Assembly (NCBI RefSeq): GCF_014384705.1
Contig: NZ_JACRSN010000018.1
Coordinates: 7,756 to 71,755, forward strand
Source of the DNA: Yeguia hominis
GTDB lineage: Bacteria; Bacillota; Clostridia; Oscillospirales; Acutalibacteraceae
Length of the DNA stretch: 64,000 bases
Reading direction: 5' to 3'
Part shown: piece by piece, positions 35,842 through 44,293 of the stretch
How positions within the stretch are numbered: the stretch's first letter is position 1
Layout of the letters: each line of letters starts with the position of its first letter
The notes under the pieces: generated by a model
The model's input: only the letters and a program-made list of their open reading frames with translations
What the model was told of the DNA's origin: nothing
Database searches by the model: none
Made by a program: the position numbers and the translations under genes

Positions 35842-37034
35842 ATGTCCGAGAAAATTGTACCGTTGAACGAGGAACTAATCAAGGGGCAGATCAGGGAATT
35901 GGTCCGAAGCAGCGTGGAAGAAACCCTGAACGAGCTGCTGGAAAAGGAGGCGGAGTCTCTGACGCAGGCGGCCCGCTGCGAGCGCAGCGGGGCCCGTCAG
36001 GGTTATCGCAGCGGCCACTATGACCGGAACCTCACCACGACCTCCGGCGATGTCACGCTCCATATGCCGCGACTCAAGGGCGTGTCCTTCGAGACGGCCA
36101 TCATCGAGCGGTATCGCCGCCGGGAGAGCAGCGTGGAGGAGGCCCTCATTGAAATGGACCCGGCAGGCGTTTCCGTGCGCCGTGTGGAAGACATCACCGA
36201 AGCCCTGTGGGACAGCAAGGTCTCGCCCGCTACCATCAGCGAGCTGAACAAGAAAGCCTACGTCCACATTGAGGACTGGCGGAACCGGCCTTTGCAGGGC
36301 GGACGATATCCGTATGTCTACGTGGACGGCATCTACCTGCGCCGCAACTGGGGCGGAGAATACGAAAATGTCGCCATTCCGGCGGCAATTGCCGTGAATG
36401 AGGACGGGTTTCGTGAGGTTCCGGGCGCTGCCCCGAGGGGATGAAAGAGGACAAGGCCAGCTGGGTCAGCTTCTTGCAGCGGCTGCGCGGGCGCGGCCTG
36501 AACGGCGTGAAGCTCCTCGTCGGCGACAAGTGCATGGAGATGCTGGAGGCCGTGGGCGAAGTATTCCCAGATGCCAAATACCAGCGCTGCACCGTGCATT
36601 TCTGCCGCAATGTTTTCTCCGTTGTGCCAAAATCAAAGGTCAAAATTGCAGCGAAACTGCGCAAGGCGATCCGCGCGCAGGAGAGCAAGAAAGCCTCCCG
36701 CGAGAAGGCAAAGGCTGTTGTTGCCGAGCTGAGAGCGATGAAGCTGAAGGAAGCCGCCAAGAAGGTCGGGGACGGCATCGAGGAGACGCTGACCTGCTGT
36801 GATTTTCCCAGCGAGCACTGGACGCGTATCCGCACCAACAATGTGATCGAACGGCTGAACCGTGAGATCCGCCGCAGGACGTGTGTGGTGGGAACGTTCC
36901 CCGATGGGAACTCTGCGCTGATGCTGGTCTGTGCAAGGCTGCGTCATGTGGCGGGAACGCAGCGGGGCAACAAGAAGCACATGAATATGAACCATCTGAA
37001 GACGGCTTTGAACGACGTCCCTATTGCCGGCTGA
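35842..37034 (+). pseudogene. IS256-family transposase broken by a frameshift
   Basis: The two halves are 35842-36444 and 36441-37034. The first has the family N-terminus (MSEKIVPLNEELIKGQIREL) and YVDGIYLRR with catalytic Asp 1; the second has LLVGDKCMEM with Asp 2, CTVHFCRNVFS and NNVIERLNREIRRRT with the catalytic Glu. The break lies at 36431-36434, where GCTGCC gained CC (GCTGCCCCGAGG), changing an expected GAAEGMKED junction. Restoring the frame gives about 397 residues, the usual family length. Transposition in cis is unlikely. Confidence 0.85.
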
Positions 37035-37044
37035 CTTCATTCAG

Positions 37045-37087
37045 CCGGAGTCTGCAAACCTTTTTGCGCATAATTCTTGACAGTACC
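37045..37087. repeat. Right end of the IS256-type element, copy 2
   Basis: The same 43-bp end as at 23481-23523 and, diverged, at 63347-63388. A CCGGCTGA/TCAGCCGG hairpin lies just inside it, straddling the transposase stop. Confidence 0.7.
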
Positions 37088-37195
37088 AAATCGATTCACG
37101 GTTCATGACCTCTCTGCGGAGGTTATTCCGTATGCGTACGTCGCGCCCGAATAACAATCGCGCTTTGTACCGATCTCGAATTCGCTGTCCATACA

Positions 37196-37231
37196 AAAAG
37201 CCCGGAAGCATCGCTGCGCTTCCGGGCTTTT
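37196..37231. terminator. Bidirectional terminator
   Basis: A 14-bp perfect stem (AAAAGCCCGGAAGC with GCTTCCGGGCTTTT) between the IS element and the ACT-domain gene. Confidence 0.8.
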
Positions 37232-37344
37232 GTGTTTCGTGTAAAGTTCTGTCCTGATTAAGGGCGCCTACAAAACGCGGCCCGCGAACGGATTTTTTCG
37301 CCGCCAATTTGCCCGCCTTTCCAAACGCGTCATCGTCGCAAGAC

Positions 37345-37776
37345 TCAGAGTTTGTAAAGTTCTTCCTGCGCCGCCATCTGGATGCCATGCTGCGCAAAAA
37401 CCTGTTCCGCCTTGGCGTCATCCGCTGTCCGGACAATCACATAGGCAAGCGAAGCCTTGCGGGTGATAAAGGCATACGAGTACGCAAGGCCAATTCCGTT
37501 TTCTCCCAAAATGTGCAGAATCCGTGCAAGGCTGCCCGGTTCATCCGGAATTGCCACTGCGAGAACCTCCCGGATGGAAAACACACATCCGGCATCCTTC
37601 AGCACCGCCGCTGTCCGCTCCGGATCATCCACAATAATCCGCAGGATCCCAAAATCGCGGGTCTCCGCGATTGACATTGCCCGCATATCAATCTTGTTTT
37701 GGGCAAGGATTTCCATAAACTCCGCCAACTGACCGGTCTTGTTTTCCACAAAAACAGAGATTTGTTTGACTGCCAT
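37345..37776 (-). CDS. ACT-domain protein paired with paaK
   Basis: A 143-residue protein with two ACT domains (QISVFVENKTGQLAEFMEIL and VLAVAIPDEPGSLARILHIL), each with the ligand-binding Gly between strand and helix. Such tandem-ACT proteins are widespread next to paaK and iorAB in anaerobes and are thought to sense amino acids. It begins 17 bases after paaK with GAAAGGAG upstream. Confidence 0.88.
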   Translation of the reverse strand: MAVKQISVFVENKTGQLAEFMEILAQNKIDMRAMSIAETRDFGILRIIVDDPERTAAVLKDAGCVFSIREVLAVAIPDEPGSLARILHILGENGIGLAYSYAFITRKASLAYVIVRTADDAKAEQVFAQHGIQMAAQEELYKL

Positions 37777-37793
37777 GGTATTCGCTCCTTTCC

Positions 37794-39095
37794 TTAGTAC
37801 AGCTTGCGCTTATCAATCACGCGAACCGCTTTGCCTTCACTGCGGACGATCGACTTCGGTTCCACCAGGCGGACCGAAGCATGAATTCCAAGCATCGCCT
37901 TGAGCGCGCCGACCAGTTCTTTTTCCGTTGCAGAAACCTGGGAAAGCGTATCGGAGAAGAGTTCGGGCGTCATCTCCACCTGAACTTCCAGCGTATCGCT
38001 GTTATTGACGCGATCCACCAGAATCTGATAGTTGGCTGAAAATCCCTTGTTCAAAAGGACCGTCTCAATCTGGGACGGGAACACATTGACCCCGCGGATA
38101 ATCAGCATGTCATCGCTGCGCCCCATCGGCTTCGACATTTTGATATGCGTCCGGCCGCAGGAACACTTTTTCCGTGACAGCACGCAGATATCTCTGGTGC
38201 GGTAGCGCAGAAGCGGGAACGCTTCTTTGGTAATGCAGGTAAAGACCAGTTCTCCCTTTTCGCCTTCCGGCAGCACTTCTTCGGTCTCCGGGTCAATCAC
38301 TTCTACGATAAAATGATCCTCGTTGATATGCATTCCAGTCTGTTCGCTGCACTCAAACGCAACGCCCGGTCCGGAAATTTCCGTCAGCCCATAGATATCA
38401 TATGCTTTGATTCCCAATGATTTTTCAATATCATGGCGCATTTCTTCTGTCCAGGCCTCCGCACCGAAGATGCCCGCCTTGAGCTGGATCTGATCCTGCA
38501 CCCCCATCTCATGAATGCACTCTCCGAGATAAGCTGCATACGACGGCGTACAGCAGAGAATCCGAGAGCCCAGATCGCACATAAACTGAATCTGCCGCTG
38601 GGTATTTCCGGAGGACATCGGAAGCGTCATGGCGCCAAGGCGATGCGCACCGCCATGCAGCCCCATGCCGCCGGTAAACAGCCCATAGCCATAGCTGACA
38701 TGTACAACATCCTCGCTGGAACCGCCAGCTGCAACAATGGCACGCGCACAGCAATCTTCCCAGAGGTCGATATCATGCTGTGTATAAAATGCAACCACAC
38801 GTTTTCCGGTCGTCCCGCTTGTAGAGTGAATCCGCAACACCTCTTTGCGCGGCACAGCCAACAGCCCGTATGGATACGCTTCCCGCAGATCGTTTTTTGT
38901 CAAAAACGGCAGTTTGTGCAAATCTTCTACCGAGTGAATATCATCTGGCGTGACGCCTTTCTGATCCATTAAATTCTTGTAATACGGAACATGTGCATAG
39001 ACATGCCGAACCTGTTTGACGAGACGCTCGTCCTGCCAGGCACGGATCTGCTCCTGCGAAGCGCATTCAATTTCGGGCTGGAAATACTGCCCCAT
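37794..39095 (-). CDS. paaK: Phenylacetate-CoA ligase-family enzyme
   Basis: A 433-residue AMP-forming ligase. Motifs: IHSTSGTTGKRVVAFYT (phosphate-binding), VSYGYGLFTGG, YDIYGLTEISGPGVAFEC and YRTRDICVL with the GRSDDMLIIRGVNVFPSQIE hinge. It activates aryl acids such as phenylacetate or indoleacetate, or runs in reverse with IOR to make ATP during aromatic amino acid fermentation. The start at 39095 (MGQYFQPEIEC) has AAAGGA upstream. Expected partner of iorAB. Confidence 0.92.
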   Translation of the reverse strand: MGQYFQPEIECASQEQIRAWQDERLVKQVRHVYAHVPYYKNLMDQKGVTPDDIHSVEDLHKLPFLTKNDLREAYPYGLLAVPRKEVLRIHSTSGTTGKRVVAFYTQHDIDLWEDCCARAIVAAGGSSEDVVHVSYGYGLFTGGMGLHGGAHRLGAMTLPMSSGNTQRQIQFMCDLGSRILCCTPSYAAYLGECIHEMGVQDQIQLKAGIFGAEAWTEEMRHDIEKSLGIKAYDIYGLTEISGPGVAFECSEQTGMHINEDHFIVEVIDPETEEVLPEGEKGELVFTCITKEAFPLLRYRTRDICVLSRKKCSCGRTHIKMSKPMGRSDDMLIIRGVNVFPSQIETVLLNKGFSANYQILVDRVNNSDTLEVQVEMTPELFSDTLSQVSATEKELVGALKAMLGIHASVRLVEPKSIVRSEGKAVRVIDKRKLY

Positions 39096-39212
39096 GATTA
39101 CCAAGTCCTTTCTTTCCGCCGTCCAACGGACCCAAAATGTTTCTATGTATGCTCCGTCCGGATCTTCCATGTGCCCTTGCTGGGCGCACAGCGGCTTACT
39201 TATCTTTTTATC

Positions 39213-39241
39213 ATCATAGCACCAATTCGCCCGTCTTGTAA
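39213..39241 (-). promoter_or_regulatory. Promoter of paaK-ACT
   Basis: Minus-strand TTACAA (39236-39241) and TATGAT (39213-39218), exact 17-base spacer, followed by a leader of about 110 bases. Confidence 0.65.
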
Positions 39242-39278
39242 ATAAGCCGGACGGAAATTTGCAAAAGCAGCCGAATGC

Positions 39279-40568
39279 TCACCCGTTTTCTGCCTTTTTC
39301 AGCGCTTCAAGCGCATCCATCACATCTCCGTAAGCATAGAGAGACCCGAGAATCAGCAGCGGACAGTTTTGCTCCTTTGCCGCACGGTATGCAGCCGCTA
39401 CGCCGGTTTCAACCGAATCAAACGCCTGTGCCGGGACATGAAGGTTCCGAAATACTGCCGCATAAGCCTCTGCATCCAGCGCACGTGGATTGCCGGGCGT
39501 TACCGTATAGACTGACCGGGCGATCTGTGCGATTTCTTCGGCCATCGTCTGGTAGGCCTTGTCCTGCATCACGCCGGAGAGAATGCAAACTTTCTCATCA
39601 GGAAAATACCGGCGCATACTCCGAATACAGGCGGCCACGCCCTGCGCATTGTGTCCGCCGTCAAAAATCACCGTCGGCGTTTCCGAAACCAGCTCAAAGC
39701 GTGCCGGCCACACAACCTGCGCCATGCCGCGCCGCACCGCGTCGTCGGAAATCGTCACATTATGTGCCCGGAGCACCTCGACTGCCGTCAACGCAATCGC
39801 CGCATTTTCCGGTTGATAAATGCCCAAAAGGGCGAGGTGCAGCCGCTGCCAGGGGATAAAATCAAAGGTAATTCCAGAAAGGCCGGCGTCAATCGCCTGC
39901 AGTCTTGCACGATCCGCAACCCAAAGCGGAGCCTGCTTTTTCTCGGCTTCCTGTCGAATCACGACTTCGGCCTCCGGCGCGCCTCCGCCAAAAACGGCCG
40001 GACAGCCCTTTTTGAAAATTCCGGCCTTCTCAAACGCAATTTGGGAGAGTGTGTTTCCCAAAAACGCCATATGATCAAAATCAACCCCGGTAACAACCGA
40101 TAATACCGGCGAGGAAATTACATTTGTGGAGTCCAGGCGTCCGCCCATTCCCGCTTCAAGAATCACAAAATCACAGTTCTCCTGCGCAAAGTACAGAAAT
40201 CCAATCGCCGTAATCAGTTCAAATTCTGTCGGCGGATCCTCCATCGTCTCTGCCAAAGGGCGAACCTGTGCTGTGATTTCCGCAAACCGCGCCGCTGGAA
40301 TCGGCTGTCCGTTAAACTGGATGCGTTCCTTAAAATCGCGGAGGAAAGGCGAGACAAACAGCCCGACGCGGTATCCTTCCGCCCGAAGAATCGAAGAAAG
40401 CATCGCGCAGACCGAGCCCTTGCCGTTTGTTCCTGCGACATGAATGCAGCGCAGGCTCTCTTGCGGATTCTGCAGCCGGTGCAGAAGTTCCGTGATCCGG
40501 GAAAGCCCCGGACGGCTTCCGCGCCAACAAATGGAATGGACGTATGCAAGCGCTTCCTGATAAGTCAT
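39279..40568 (-). CDS. folC: Dihydrofolate/folylpolyglutamate synthase
   Basis: A 429-residue Mur-ligase-like enzyme. IHVAGTNGKGSVCAMLSSIL is the P-loop, GLFVSPFLRDFKERIQFNG the folate loop, VILEAGMGGRLDSTNVI and DGGHNAQGVAACIRSM further signatures. It adds Glu to folates (and possibly to dihydropteroate). Its ATG overlaps the folT stop as ATGA, so both are controlled by the THF riboswitch upstream. Confidence 0.94.
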   Translation of the reverse strand: MTYQEALAYVHSICWRGSRPGLSRITELLHRLQNPQESLRCIHVAGTNGKGSVCAMLSSILRAEGYRVGLFVSPFLRDFKERIQFNGQPIPAARFAEITAQVRPLAETMEDPPTEFELITAIGFLYFAQENCDFVILEAGMGGRLDSTNVISSPVLSVVTGVDFDHMAFLGNTLSQIAFEKAGIFKKGCPAVFGGGAPEAEVVIRQEAEKKQAPLWVADRARLQAIDAGLSGITFDFIPWQRLHLALLGIYQPENAAIALTAVEVLRAHNVTISDDAVRRGMAQVVWPARFELVSETPTVIFDGGHNAQGVAACIRSMRRYFPDEKVCILSGVMQDKAYQTMAEEIAQIARSVYTVTPGNPRALDAEAYAAVFRNLHVPAQAFDSVETGVAAAYRAAKEQNCPLLILGSLYAYGDVMDALEALKKAENG

Positions 40569-41122
40569 GTTCGATAAACTCCTTTTACGTACCGGTCAAG
40601 CGCCCGGCTTTGGAATAAAAGCAAGATAAGGTACGCTTCCGCCGTACCGGTCACAAGATAGATCGGAATCCGCAGCCACAAGACGCTCAACGGCGTCCCG
40701 TACCAAAGATAGATCCCGAGTGACTTTACGAGGATCGATCCCACCAGATGCGCCGCTGCAACAGAAACCAGAATGGATTTCTGATTCTTTTCCGTCAGCC
40801 AAAAATGGGAAACCAGACCGGAAACCAGACCGACACAGGCTGCTCCAAGCGTAATGATGGGATTCACTGCAAATCCGACGGCAACACAGCCGATCAAATC
40901 CGCAATCATTCCGGTAACCGCCCCAACCCAGGGACCAAAAGCAATCCCGGCAAACAGGATCGGCAGATTTTCAAAGCTGATCCGAAAAGATTGGGTAATG
41001 TTCACGGCAAGCAGTTTCCCGAACGTCACACTCAGTGCAACCAGCAGGGATGTGATCGCCAGCACCTGCAGATTTCCAAAGAGCCGGGCTTCCTTTACGA
41101 GTGATTTTCCTGATTTGTTCAT
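40565..41122 (-). CDS. folT: Folate-family ECF transporter S component
   Basis: A 185-residue membrane protein with about six hydrophobic helices, an N-terminal cytoplasmic KSLVKEARLFG segment, LLAVNITQSFRISFENLPILF and GPWVGAVTGMIADLIGC, typical of FolT. The ECF module (EcfA/A'/T) is not in the window. The start at 41122 follows AAAGGAGG. The THF riboswitch directly upstream supports the substrate assignment. Confidence 0.92.
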   Translation of the reverse strand: MNKSGKSLVKEARLFGNLQVLAITSLLVALSVTFGKLLAVNITQSFRISFENLPILFAGIAFGPWVGAVTGMIADLIGCVAVGFAVNPIITLGAACVGLVSGLVSHFWLTEKNQKSILVSVAAAHLVGSILVKSLGIYLWYGTPLSVLWLRIPIYLVTGTAEAYLILLLFQSRALDRYVKGVYRT

Positions 41123-41223
41123 AAAAAAACCTCCTTTGAAATACAGAATTGCGCAAGGCCGCGCGCTGCATAACATCGAAGGTTTTCGTTTGCCGGTTCC
41201 GCAGAACAGGTTATGAAATTTTT

Positions 41224-41338
41224 CCGTATGCAACAGCGGGATGCGAACCCCACACCGCAAGCTTCTGCTTTTCGTCCATCCGACAACTCCCCGTTCGGAG
41301 GGCACTTAACGCGCGGGATTCTACTCTGTTTGAGACGG
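41224..41338 (-). promoter_or_regulatory. Tetrahydrofolate (THF) riboswitch
   Basis: On the minus strand the known THF aptamer core is visible in order: AGAGTAGA, CGCGTTAAGTGC, GAACGGGGAGTTGTC, GACGAAAAGC and GCTTGCGGTG. A P1 stem forms from CCGT and ACAG (5') with CTGT and ACGG (3'). It ends about 100 bases before the folT start; that gap carries GC-rich pairable sequence (GCGCGCGGCCTTGCGC) that could form the expression platform. It should lower folT-folC expression when reduced folate is ample. Confidence 0.92.
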
Positions 41339-41429
41339 AGCGTTTTTTGCGGCAAGTCCGCCGCAAAATTCGGCTCCTTTCAGGAACGGAACTATTATAG
41401 CACCATCCCCGCCTGTTGTAAAATCAAAA

Positions 41430-42107
41430 TTAAAATTTTTCAGCAATTTCCCCTTGCCGTTTGTAAATGCTTTCCGGCGGAACGGTTCCGCGAACCATCG
41501 ACAGCGGATAGACGTGGCTTCCGCGCCCGACCACCGTACCGGGGTTGAGCACCGTATTGCATCCGATCTCCACGTGGTCCCCCAGCATGGCGCCAAACTT
41601 TTTCAGGCCGGTCTCGATGCTTGCTTCGCCGGAACGAACTTTCACGAGCGTTTTGTCCTGCTTCACATTGGAAGTGATCGCGCCGGCGCCCATATGGGAA
41701 TAATAACCGAGAATCGAATCCCCGACATAGTTGTAGTGCGGCACCTGGACGTGATCAAAAAGGATCACATTTTTCAGTTCTGTCGAATTGCCGACGACGC
41801 AGTTCGCCCCTACCAGAATTTTTCCGCGCAGAAACGCGCCCGGGCGCACCTCTGTCTCCGGGCCGATCACTGCCGGGCCTGCGATATAGGCCGTGTCATA
41901 CACTTTGGCGCTCTTGGCAATCCAGATATTCTCGCCGCGCTGATCGTATTCCTCCGAACTGAGGGTTCTGCCGTATGCTTCGACAAACGCGCCGATTTCC
42001 GGAAGCACCTCCCACGGAAATTGGAATTTTTCAAACAGCGGCCGTGCCGCCGTATGCGAAAGATCATACATCTCTCGGATTTCATAAGATAAAAATGCTG
42101 TATTCAC
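41430..42107 (-). CDS. Left-handed beta-helix (LbH) nucleotidyl/acyltransferase-like protein
   Basis: About 225 residues. The C-terminal two thirds are hexapeptide repeats (IWIAKSAKVYDTAYIAGPAV, then VIGPETEVRPGAFLRG, VVGNSTELKNVI, GAGAITSNVKQDK and GNTVLNPGTVVGRG-like turns), as in the C-terminal acetyltransferase domain of GlmU-type proteins; no nucleotidyltransferase domain is present. I favour the GTG at 42107 (VNTAFLSYEIREMYDL) because AGAAAGGGG lies upstream and the longer frame is arginine-rich non-homologous sequence. Substrate unknown; sugar-nucleotide acyltransferase is plausible. Confidence 0.7.
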   Translation of the reverse strand: MNTAFLSYEIREMYDLSHTAARPLFEKFQFPWEVLPEIGAFVEAYGRTLSSEEYDQRGENIWIAKSAKVYDTAYIAGPAVIGPETEVRPGAFLRGKILVGANCVVGNSTELKNVILFDHVQVPHYNYVGDSILGYYSHMGAGAITSNVKQDKTLVKVRSGEASIETGLKKFGAMLGDHVEIGCNTVLNPGTVVGRGSHVYPLSMVRGTVPPESIYKRQGEIAEKF

Positions 42108-42583
42108 GAAAAAGGAACCCCTTTCTACCAAAAATTCGGGTCTCCGCCCGTTTTGATTCTCCTGGCAAAGTCTCGCCTTTTTGCCACAGCAGCATCGTCC
42201 TTTTGCTTTTGTTCGCTTGTTGCGCAATTCGGCTGCCCTTGGCAAAACGTTCTCAGGCTGGGGAAGTGCAGCTTTCCCGCGGACGGTGGAACCGGACGCT
42301 GCGCATATGCGCTGGCCCTGAGGTTGTTATAGATCCCCGCGCTTCCTCAACACTACATTGTACGGATATTGTACGGCAAAATGCCGTACAATGCAAGTTA
42401 TGATCGGCACCCACGCGCTTGCGGCCAATCGCGACTTTGCGTCCGGTAGGAAAATTGCTCCCAAAAAGGTTACAAAAGCTTTAAGGATTCATAAAAAATT
42501 GCTTTTCCGCTTTATTTTTTTTTCAGATCCTTTATAATAATAGAAGAAAGACTGTAGGAAAGCGTTGGAAAGGAGGGTATCGC
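42108..42583. other. Intergenic region with repeated TTGTACGG motif
   Basis: No gene seen. ATTGTACGG occurs at 42357-42365 and again at 42368-42376, and the second copy forms a perfect 10-bp palindrome with its complement (ATTGTACGGC with GCCGTACAAT, 42368-42392). A TATAAT at 42533-42538 could be the -10 of the FHA-RodA operon. The palindrome may be a regulator site or short terminator. Confidence 0.45.
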
Positions 42584-44293
42584 TTGGATCTTTTACCGAA
42601 GATCGCCGATGCCGTGCAAATTTTATTCCCAGGACTTCAATATATGATTTCAATTTTATTGTTTCTTCTTCGAATTTTGGTTCCTATTCTGTTCATCTGC
42701 GTCGTCTGGCGATGTTTTTCGTCCATGCAAAAGGGCCGGCGTCGGGAAGATCCCGTCGTCATGCTCGAAGACGTCTACACGCACACAAAAATCCCTGTCC
42801 TATATTGGGAAAACTCCATCGGCCGGGAAAAAACCTGTGACATTACCCTTCCGGATCCGACCATTTCGCGCGATCACGCAGTGCTCATGCGCCGGGAAAA
42901 CGGATGGATCATTACCGACACGGACTCCAAGGCCGGCACCTTTTTAAATCATCACCAGATTGAAGGCGACACAGAAGTTCTTCCGGGCGACACCATCTCT
43001 GTCGGAAGCGCTTCCTTCAAGCTGACCCGCGCTACGGATTCTTCTCCCAAGAAGCAGGTTCGCAGACCGGTGCGGGCAACCGCCCCGTCAAAACTCATGT
43101 GGATGACCACGTTCATTTTGTTTCTGCTGACCCTGCAGTGCTGCCTTAAGGGCGGTGAAGTCGCTTATGAGCCGCTGATCCCCTTCGCCGCGCTGATGGT
43201 GATCGGATGGGGGTTTTATCTCTATTCCCGTAAGGCGCTCGGCCGCGTCAGCTTTGAGCTGGAAACGCTCGGGCTTCTGCTCAGCGGAACCGGCGTGATT
43301 CTTCTGTGCGGCGTCGACCAAAAAACGGCCTATACACAGCTTGCCGGCATGCTGCTCGGCATCCTTGTTTTTTGCTTTTTGATTTGGTTTATGGGAAATC
43401 TGGACCGCGTCACGGCCTGGCGCGTCCCGATTGGAATTGCCGCCATCGGCCTTTTCGCCTTGACGCTTGTACTCGGCACTTCCATCAACGGCGCCAAAAA
43501 CTGGATCATCCTTGGGCCGCTCTCCATTCAGCCCTCAGAGCTCATTAAGATTGCTTTTATCTTCGCCGGCGCATCTACGCTCAACAAGCTGCAGACCGCC
43601 AAGAACCTGACGGAGTTCATCGTCTTTGCTGCGGTTTGCATCGGCTTTCTATTTTTCATGCATGACTTCGGAAGCGCCGTGATTTTCTTTGTCGCCTTCC
43701 TGATTATCGCATTCATGCGGTCCGGAAGCGTCCGCACCATTGCGCTGGTCTGCTCCGCGGCGGTCATCGGGCTGTTTATCATTCTGAAGTTCAAGCCCTA
43801 TGTCGCGCAGCGTTTTGCCGGCTGGGGACATGTCTGGGAACATATCAACGACAATCTCGGCTATCAGCAAACCCGGGTTTTAACGTATTCTGCAAGCGGC
43901 GGACTCTTTGGAATGGGGCTCGGAAACGGATACCTCAAAAATGTTTTTGCCGGAGACAGCGACCTCGTATTCGGAATGCTCTGTGAAGAACTCGGCCTTC
44001 TGCTCGCGCTTACCGTTGTGGTTTCCATTGTTTTGCTCGTTGTTTACTCGCTCTCGGACGTCACCCGCAGCCGTTCGACCTTCTATTCTATTTCCGCCTG
44101 TGCATCTGCCGGCATGCTGCTGTTCCAGGCGTGCGTCAACATCTTCGGCGCAACGGACGTTCTCCCGCTGACCGGCGTCACCCTACCCTTTATCAGTGCC
44201 GGCGGTTCCAGCATGATCTGCGTCTGGGGACTGCTTGCCTTTATCAAGGCATCTGATGAACGAACCTATGCGGCAAGGAGGAAAAAAGCATGA
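42584..44293 (+). CDS. FHA-domain fused to RodA/FtsW-type SEDS glycosyltransferase
   Basis: A 569-residue fusion. A transmembrane helix at about 18-42 is followed by a cytoplasmic FHA domain at about 65-140 (SIGREKTCDITLPDPTISRDHAV and GTFLNHHQIEG, the GR, SRDH and N phosphothreonine-binding signature). A SEDS polymerase domain follows with ten or so helices, including GAKNWIILGPLSIQPSE, DFGSAVIFF and LPFISAGGSSMI. The TTG start at 42584 follows AAGGAGGG. SEDS proteins polymerise peptidoglycan with a class B PBP, here encoded by the overlapping next gene. The FHA part suggests control by a Ser/Thr kinase of PknB/PrkC type. Confidence 0.9.
   Translation: MDLLPKIADAVQILFPGLQYMISILLFLLRILVPILFICVVWRCFSSMQKGRRREDPVVMLEDVYTHTKIPVLYWENSIGREKTCDITLPDPTISRDHAVLMRRENGWIITDTDSKAGTFLNHHQIEGDTEVLPGDTISVGSASFKLTRATDSSPKKQVRRPVRATAPSKLMWMTTFILFLLTLQCCLKGGEVAYEPLIPFAALMVIGWGFYLYSRKALGRVSFELETLGLLLSGTGVILLCGVDQKTAYTQLAGMLLGILVFCFLIWFMGNLDRVTAWRVPIGIAAIGLFALTLVLGTSINGAKNWIILGPLSIQPSELIKIAFIFAGASTLNKLQTAKNLTEFIVFAAVCIGFLFFMHDFGSAVIFFVAFLIIAFMRSGSVRTIALVCSAAVIGLFIILKFKPYVAQRFAGWGHVWEHINDNLGYQQTRVLTYSASGGLFGMGLGNGYLKNVFAGDSDLVFGMLCEELGLLLALTVVVSIVLLVVYSLSDVTRSRSTFYSISACASAGMLLFQACVNIFGATDVLPLTGVTLPFISAGGSSMICVWGLLAFIKASDERTYAARRKKA

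Larger units (their letters stand above)
35720..37087 (+). mobile_element. IS256 (Mutator-type) insertion element
   Basis: Contains a frameshifted transposase and ends on the right with GTCTGCAAACC to CTTGACAGTACC (37045-37087). The left end shares GTTTGCAGACTC and GAATGAAGT with the right end in inverted orientation near 35785-35810, but its outermost part is diverged, so the left border (about 35700-35770) is approximate. It interrupts the upstream membrane gene. Confidence 0.65.

Noticed and set aside
36431..36444. Programmed frameshift in the IS256-type transposase
   Set aside because: IS256-family transposases are normally single frames, and there is no slippery heptamer with a downstream structure; a two-base insertion explains the break.
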